A DNA stretch of 16,379 nucleotides from Thermoleophilia bacterium. Lineage in GTDB: Bacteria; Actinomycetota; Thermoleophilia; Gaiellales; Gaiellaceae. Made by a program: the position numbers and the translations under genes. Location of the stretch: positions 1-16,379 of the forward strand of contig JAICYG010000050.1 of NCBI GenBank assembly GCA_025934335.1, read 5' to 3'. The stretch's first letter is position 1, and each line of letters opens with the position of its first letter. Positions 12,984 through 16,379 of this stretch are shown here, one piece after another. A model generated the notes under the pieces. It was not told the origin of the DNA. It did not search any database and saw only the letters and a program-made list of their open reading frames with translations.

Positions 12984-14582
12984 ATGACCACGACAGAGCT
13001 TCCCGGCCGCGTGGATCTCTCGGAGCACGGGATCGACCCCTCCGGCCGCACCTATCGCAACCCGACGACCTCGCTGCTCTACACGCACGCGCTCGTGCGC
13101 GGCGACGGCCGGCTCGCCGAGGGCGGCCCGCTCGTCGTCGACACCGGCAGGTACACCGGCCGCTCGCCGAAGGACAAGTTCCTCGTCGACGAGCCCACGT
13201 CGAGCGCCCGCATCTGGTGGGGCGACGTGAACCAGAAGCTCGCCGAGGCGCGCTTCGACGGTCTGCGCGACAGGGTCGCCTCCCGGCTCGCGGCTGCGGA
13301 GACGCTGTACGTCGTCGATGCGTGGGCGGGCGCGGACTCGGCACACCGGATCGCGGTGCGCGTCGTGACCGCGCACCCGTACCACGCGCTGTTCGCGAGG
13401 ACGATGTTCATCGACCCGACGGCCGACGAGCTCACCGGGTTCGCGCCGCAGGCGCTCGTCCTCCACACGCCCGACCTCGAGGCCGACCCGGACGAGGACG
13501 GCACGCGTAGCGGGACGGCGATCGTGCTGCATCCCGGCAGGACGGAGCTGCTCGTGCTCGGCACGTTCTACGCAGGCGAGATCAAGAAGTCGATCTTCAC
13601 GGTCATGAACGACCGACTGCCGCTCGAGGGCGTCTTCCCGATGCACTGCTCGGCGAACGTGAGCGACGACGGCGACGTCGCGATCTTCTTCGGTCTCTCC
13701 GGTACCGGGAAGACGACCCTCTCGGCCGACCCGGAGCGCCTGCTGATCGGCGACGACGAGCACGGCTGGGGCGCGAACGGCGTCTTCAATATCGAGGGCG
13801 GCTGCTACGCGAAGACGATCCATCTCTCGCCCGTCGCCGAGCCTGAGATCTACCGGGCGACGAACACGTACGGGACGATCCTCGAGAACGTGACCGTAGA
13901 CGAGCTCGGGCATCTCGACCTCGACGACTCCTCGAAGACGGAGAACACCCGCGCGGCGTACAAGCTCGAGCAGATCGGCAACGCGCTGCCCGCCAAGCAG
14001 GCGGGCCACCCCCGCTCGGTGATCCTGCTGACGGCGGATGCGTTCGGGATCCTGCCGCCGATCGCGCGCCTCTCGCGCGACCAGGCGCTCTACTACTTCC
14101 TCTCGGGGTTCACGGCGAAGCTCGCGGGCACCGAGATCGGCGTGACCGAGCCGCAGCCGACCTTCTCGACCTGCTTTGCGCAGCCGTTCCTGCCGCAGCC
14201 GCCGGCCGTGTACGCGCGCATGCTCGGCGAGAAGCTCGACGAGCACGGCTCCACCGTGTGGCTCGTCAACACCGGCTGGACGGGCGGGCCTTTCGGCGAG
14301 GGGCAGCGGATGCCGATCGAGGCGACCAGGACGATCCTGCGGGCCGCCCTCTGCGGCGAGCTCGACGACGTGCGCTTCCGCTCCGACGACCTCTTCGGCT
14401 TCGAGGTGCCGCTCGGGGTCCCTGGCGTCGAGGGCGCGCTCCTCGACCCCCGCGGCACGTGGCGCGACCGGGAGCAGTACGACGTGAAGGCGCGGGAGCT
14501 CGCGGAGCTCTTCGTCGAGAACTTCTCGAAGCGCTTCGGCGACGTCGACGAGCGTCTTCGCGCCGCCGGTCCGACGGTCTGA
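12984..14582 (+). CDS. pckA: Phosphoenolpyruvate carboxykinase (ATP)
   Basis: This 532-residue enzyme converts oxaloacetate plus ATP to phosphoenolpyruvate and CO2, the first step from the TCA cycle to gluconeogenesis. Length matches the ATP-dependent family (E. coli about 540). The substrate site includes Arg60 (TGRSPKDKF) and the YAGEIKKS segment (196-203). The P-loop is GLSGTGKT (237-244), the metal-binding kinase-2 motif is GDDEHGW (256-262), and NIEGGCYAK follows. WTGGPFGEGQRM appears later. These motifs separate it from the GTP-dependent family. The ATG is set by an excellent ribosome site. It sits between gltA and sdhA, which make and feed its substrate oxaloacetate. Confidence 0.97.
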   Translation: MTTTELPGRVDLSEHGIDPSGRTYRNPTTSLLYTHALVRGDGRLAEGGPLVVDTGRYTGRSPKDKFLVDEPTSSARIWWGDVNQKLAEARFDGLRDRVASRLAAAETLYVVDAWAGADSAHRIAVRVVTAHPYHALFARTMFIDPTADELTGFAPQALVLHTPDLEADPDEDGTRSGTAIVLHPGRTELLVLGTFYAGEIKKSIFTVMNDRLPLEGVFPMHCSANVSDDGDVAIFFGLSGTGKTTLSADPERLLIGDDEHGWGANGVFNIEGGCYAKTIHLSPVAEPEIYRATNTYGTILENVTVDELGHLDLDDSSKTENTRAAYKLEQIGNALPAKQAGHPRSVILLTADAFGILPPIARLSRDQALYYFLSGFTAKLAGTEIGVTEPQPTFSTCFAQPFLPQPPAVYARMLGEKLDEHGSTVWLVNTGWTGGPFGEGQRMPIEATRTILRAALCGELDDVRFRSDDLFGFEVPLGVPGVEGALLDPRGTWRDREQYDVKARELAELFVENFSKRFGDVDERLRAAGPTV

Positions 14583-14643
14583 GGGCAGCCGTGGCACGCA
14601 TTGCGGGACTCGGCCAGTGACGCGGCCGCTCGGCTGCTTCCGC

Positions 14644-14649
14644 TAGCTT
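14644..14649 (+). promoter_or_regulatory. Candidate -10 box for a leaderless sdhA mRNA
   Basis: TAGCTT is followed by exactly 8 nt and the GTG at 14658. No Shine-Dalgarno site precedes the GTG, and the 75-bp gap after pckA leaves room for a promoter. A GTGACG element lies 21 bp upstream of the box, longer than usual for a -35. Confidence 0.4.
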
Positions 14650-14657
14650 CCACGCTC

Positions 14658-16343
14658 GTGGAGGCGACCCACGACGTCCTGGTCGTCGGCGCAGGCTGCG
14701 CCGGCATGCGTGCTGCCATCGAGGCGCACGACGCGGGTGCGAACGTCGGCGTCATCTCGAAGCTCCACCCGACGCGTAGCCATTCCGGCGCGGCGGAGGG
14801 CGGCATCAACGCCGCGCTCGGCAACGCCGCCGAGGACTCGCCGGAGACGCACGCCTTCGACACCGTCAAGGGCTCCGATTACATCGGCGACCAGGACGCG
14901 ATCGAGATCTTCTGCCGGGAGGCGCCGGCCGACATCTACCAGCTCGAGCACTGGGGCGCGTTCTTCTCGCGCCGCGACGACGGCAAGCTCGCGCAGCGGC
15001 CGTTCGGCGCCGCCGGGTCGCCGCGAACGGTCTACGCGGCCGACATCACCGGGCACGTGCTGATCCAGGTGCTCTACGAGCAGCTCGTCAAGCGCGACAT
15101 CAAGGTCTACGAGGAGTACCACGCCTGGAAGCTCGTCGAGAACGACGGCCGCTGCCAGGCCGTCATCTGCTGGGACCTGCTGAACAGCGGCCTGAAGACG
15201 GTCGGCGGCAAGACGGTGGTGCTCGCCACCGGCGGTCAGGGCCGGATCTACCGGACGACGACGAACGCGTACGCCTGCACGGGCGACGGCGCAGCGATGG
15301 CCTACCGGCTCGGTGTCCCGCTGAAGGACATGGAGTTCATGCAGTTCCACCCGACGACGCTGTATCCGTCGGGGATCCTGCTCACGGAGGGCTGCCGCGG
15401 CGAGGGGGCGTACCTCGTCAACAGCGAGGGCGAGCGGTTCATGAAGCGCTACGCGCCGAACGCCATGGAGCTGGCGTCGCGCGACGTCGTCTCCCGCGCC
15501 GAGCAGACCGAGATCGACCAGGGCCGCGGCGTGAACGGCTCGATCTACCTCGACATGCGCCACCTCGGCGCCGAGCGGATCATCGAGCGCCTGCCGGGGT
15601 CGCGCGAGCTGGCGATGACGTTCGCCGGAGTCGACCCGATCTACGACCCGGTGCCGGTGCGCCCCGGGGCCCACTACCACATGGGGGGCGTCGAGACCGA
15701 CAACGACGGCGCCTCGGAGCTGACGGGGCTCTACGCCGCCGGCGAGGTCGCTTGCGTGTCCGTCCACGGCGCGAACCGCCTCGGCGGCAACTCGCTGATG
15801 GAGACGATCACCTTCGGGCGCCGCGCCGGCCGCGCCGCCGCGGAGTGGGCGCTGTCGCACACGACGATCGACGTGCCGGCGAGCGCCGAGACGGACGCCG
15901 AGCGCGAGCTGAAGGCGATGCTCGACGTGTCGGCCGGCGAGCGGCCGTGGCAGATCCGGCAGGACCTCGGCACCTCGATGCTCGAGAACTTCGGCGTCTT
16001 CCGGCGCGCGGAGCAGATGGAGGAGCAGGTCGAGATCCTCGAAGGGCTGAAGGAGCGCTTCGAGCGCGGCGTCGTGATCGAGGACAAGGGCGAGGTCTTC
16101 AACAGCGACCTGACACAGGCGATCGAGCTCGGGAACATGATCGACCTCGCGCGCTGCATGCTCCAGGCGGGCGTCGCGCGCAGGGAGAGCCGCGGCGCGC
16201 ATGCGCGTCCGTACGACTACCCGACCCGAGACGACGAGAACTTCATGAAGCACTCGATCTCGCGGCACACCCCCGACGGGCCGGAGCTCTCCTACAAGGA
16301 GGTCCGGTTCACCAAGTACGAGCCGATGGAGAGGAAGTACTAG
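14658..16343 (+). CDS. sdhA: Succinate dehydrogenase flavoprotein subunit
   Basis: This 561-residue flavoprotein oxidises succinate to fumarate in complex II. The FAD motif GAGCAGMRAA is at 11-20, and His42 in TRSHSGAAEGG is the expected site of covalent FAD attachment. Active-site residues are His231 (QFHPTTLYPSG), Arg247 (GCRGEGAYL), His339 (GAHYHMGGV) and Arg374 (HGANRLGGNSL). The C-terminal domain ends with the usual KHSISRHTPDG and FTKYEPMERKY segments. The GTG at 14658 is chosen over the TTG at 14601: the protein then begins right before the Rossmann strand, as in the family, and a -10 box is correctly placed. No membrane-anchor genes precede it. The gene overlaps sdhB by one base (TAGTG). 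Fumarate reductase is the less likely alternative. Confidence 0.95.
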   Translation: MEATHDVLVVGAGCAGMRAAIEAHDAGANVGVISKLHPTRSHSGAAEGGINAALGNAAEDSPETHAFDTVKGSDYIGDQDAIEIFCREAPADIYQLEHWGAFFSRRDDGKLAQRPFGAAGSPRTVYAADITGHVLIQVLYEQLVKRDIKVYEEYHAWKLVENDGRCQAVICWDLLNSGLKTVGGKTVVLATGGQGRIYRTTTNAYACTGDGAAMAYRLGVPLKDMEFMQFHPTTLYPSGILLTEGCRGEGAYLVNSEGERFMKRYAPNAMELASRDVVSRAEQTEIDQGRGVNGSIYLDMRHLGAERIIERLPGSRELAMTFAGVDPIYDPVPVRPGAHYHMGGVETDNDGASELTGLYAAGEVACVSVHGANRLGGNSLMETITFGRRAGRAAAEWALSHTTIDVPASAETDAERELKAMLDVSAGERPWQIRQDLGTSMLENFGVFRRAEQMEEQVEILEGLKERFERGVVIEDKGEVFNSDLTQAIELGNMIDLARCMLQAGVARRESRGAHARPYDYPTRDDENFMKHSISRHTPDGPELSYKEVRFTKYEPMERKY

Positions 16344-16379
16344 TGCAGGTTGGTCTGAAGATCTGGCGCTTCAACTCGA
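16343..16379 (+). CDS. sdhB: Start of succinate dehydrogenase iron-sulfur subunit (partial)
   Basis: Only the first 12 codons are in the window, from the GTG at 16343. They read VQVGLKIWRFNS, which resembles the N-terminal strand of SdhB proteins (usually like LRIWRFDP). The start overlaps the last base of the sdhA stop codon, and GGAGAGGAAG just upstream (16328-16337) provides a ribosome site. Identity rests on this short match and on position after sdhA. Confidence 0.75.
   Translation, partial: MQVGLKIWRFNS

Noticed and set aside
11340..14597. 1085-codon leftward frame
   Set aside because: It is antisense to the M29 end, gltA and pckA, all supported by catalytic motifs. It has no domain of its own.
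14601..14657. TTG start giving sdhA 19 extra residues
   Set aside because: The extension does not resemble SdhA N-termini. The GTG at 14658 sits right before the FAD-binding strand with a -10 box 8 nt upstream.
14643..16268. 541-codon leftward frame
   Set aside because: It is antisense to sdhA, with composition typical of a shadow frame.

Overview
This is GC-rich chromosomal DNA. Start codons include many GTG and one TTG, and genes are tightly packed with stop/start overlaps. The gene content points to an actinomycete: a CitA-type and a GltA2-type citrate synthase, an ATP-dependent PEP carboxykinase, an M29 aminopeptidase, a YlbL-like PDZ/Lon-like protease, and several genes with a -10 box placed as in leaderless transcription. 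A Thermoleophilia-like lineage (Gaiellales or Solirubrobacterales) is my best guess. It rests on general resemblance, not on a marker gene.

Layout. (1) Bases 1-4043 run leftward: icd, mdh, an SDR oxidoreductase and a Lon-like PDZ protease form a compact operon. A short Cys-rich protein cut by the left edge follows. (2) Bases 4146-8255 run rightward: a TPR protein, a 41-residue membrane/secreted peptide, a secreted S1 protease, a CitA-like citrate synthase, a small helical-repeat protein and a universal stress protein. (3) Bases 8309-10253 run leftward: two adjacent Xer-type tyrosine recombinases, then a 52-residue membrane protein with a Cys cluster. (4) Bases 10291-16379 run rightward: an M29 aminopeptidase, a second citrate synthase, pckA, sdhA and the first codons of sdhB.

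Function. Most of the window is central carbon metabolism: citrate synthase (twice), isocitrate, malate and succinate dehydrogenases, and the gluconeogenic exit from oxaloacetate through PEP carboxykinase. Two observations stand out. The GltA2-like citrate synthase has Pro in place of the catalytic His of the GFGHRVY motif. The TPR-peptide-protease block resembles the layout of Rap/Phr-type (RRNPP) peptide signalling, known from Firmicutes, and could be an undescribed actinobacterial counterpart. A third pattern is that four genes without a Shine-Dalgarno site each carry a TANNNT box exactly 8 nt before the start codon, which predicts leaderless mRNAs. No tRNA, rRNA, CRISPR array or insertion sequence was seen.
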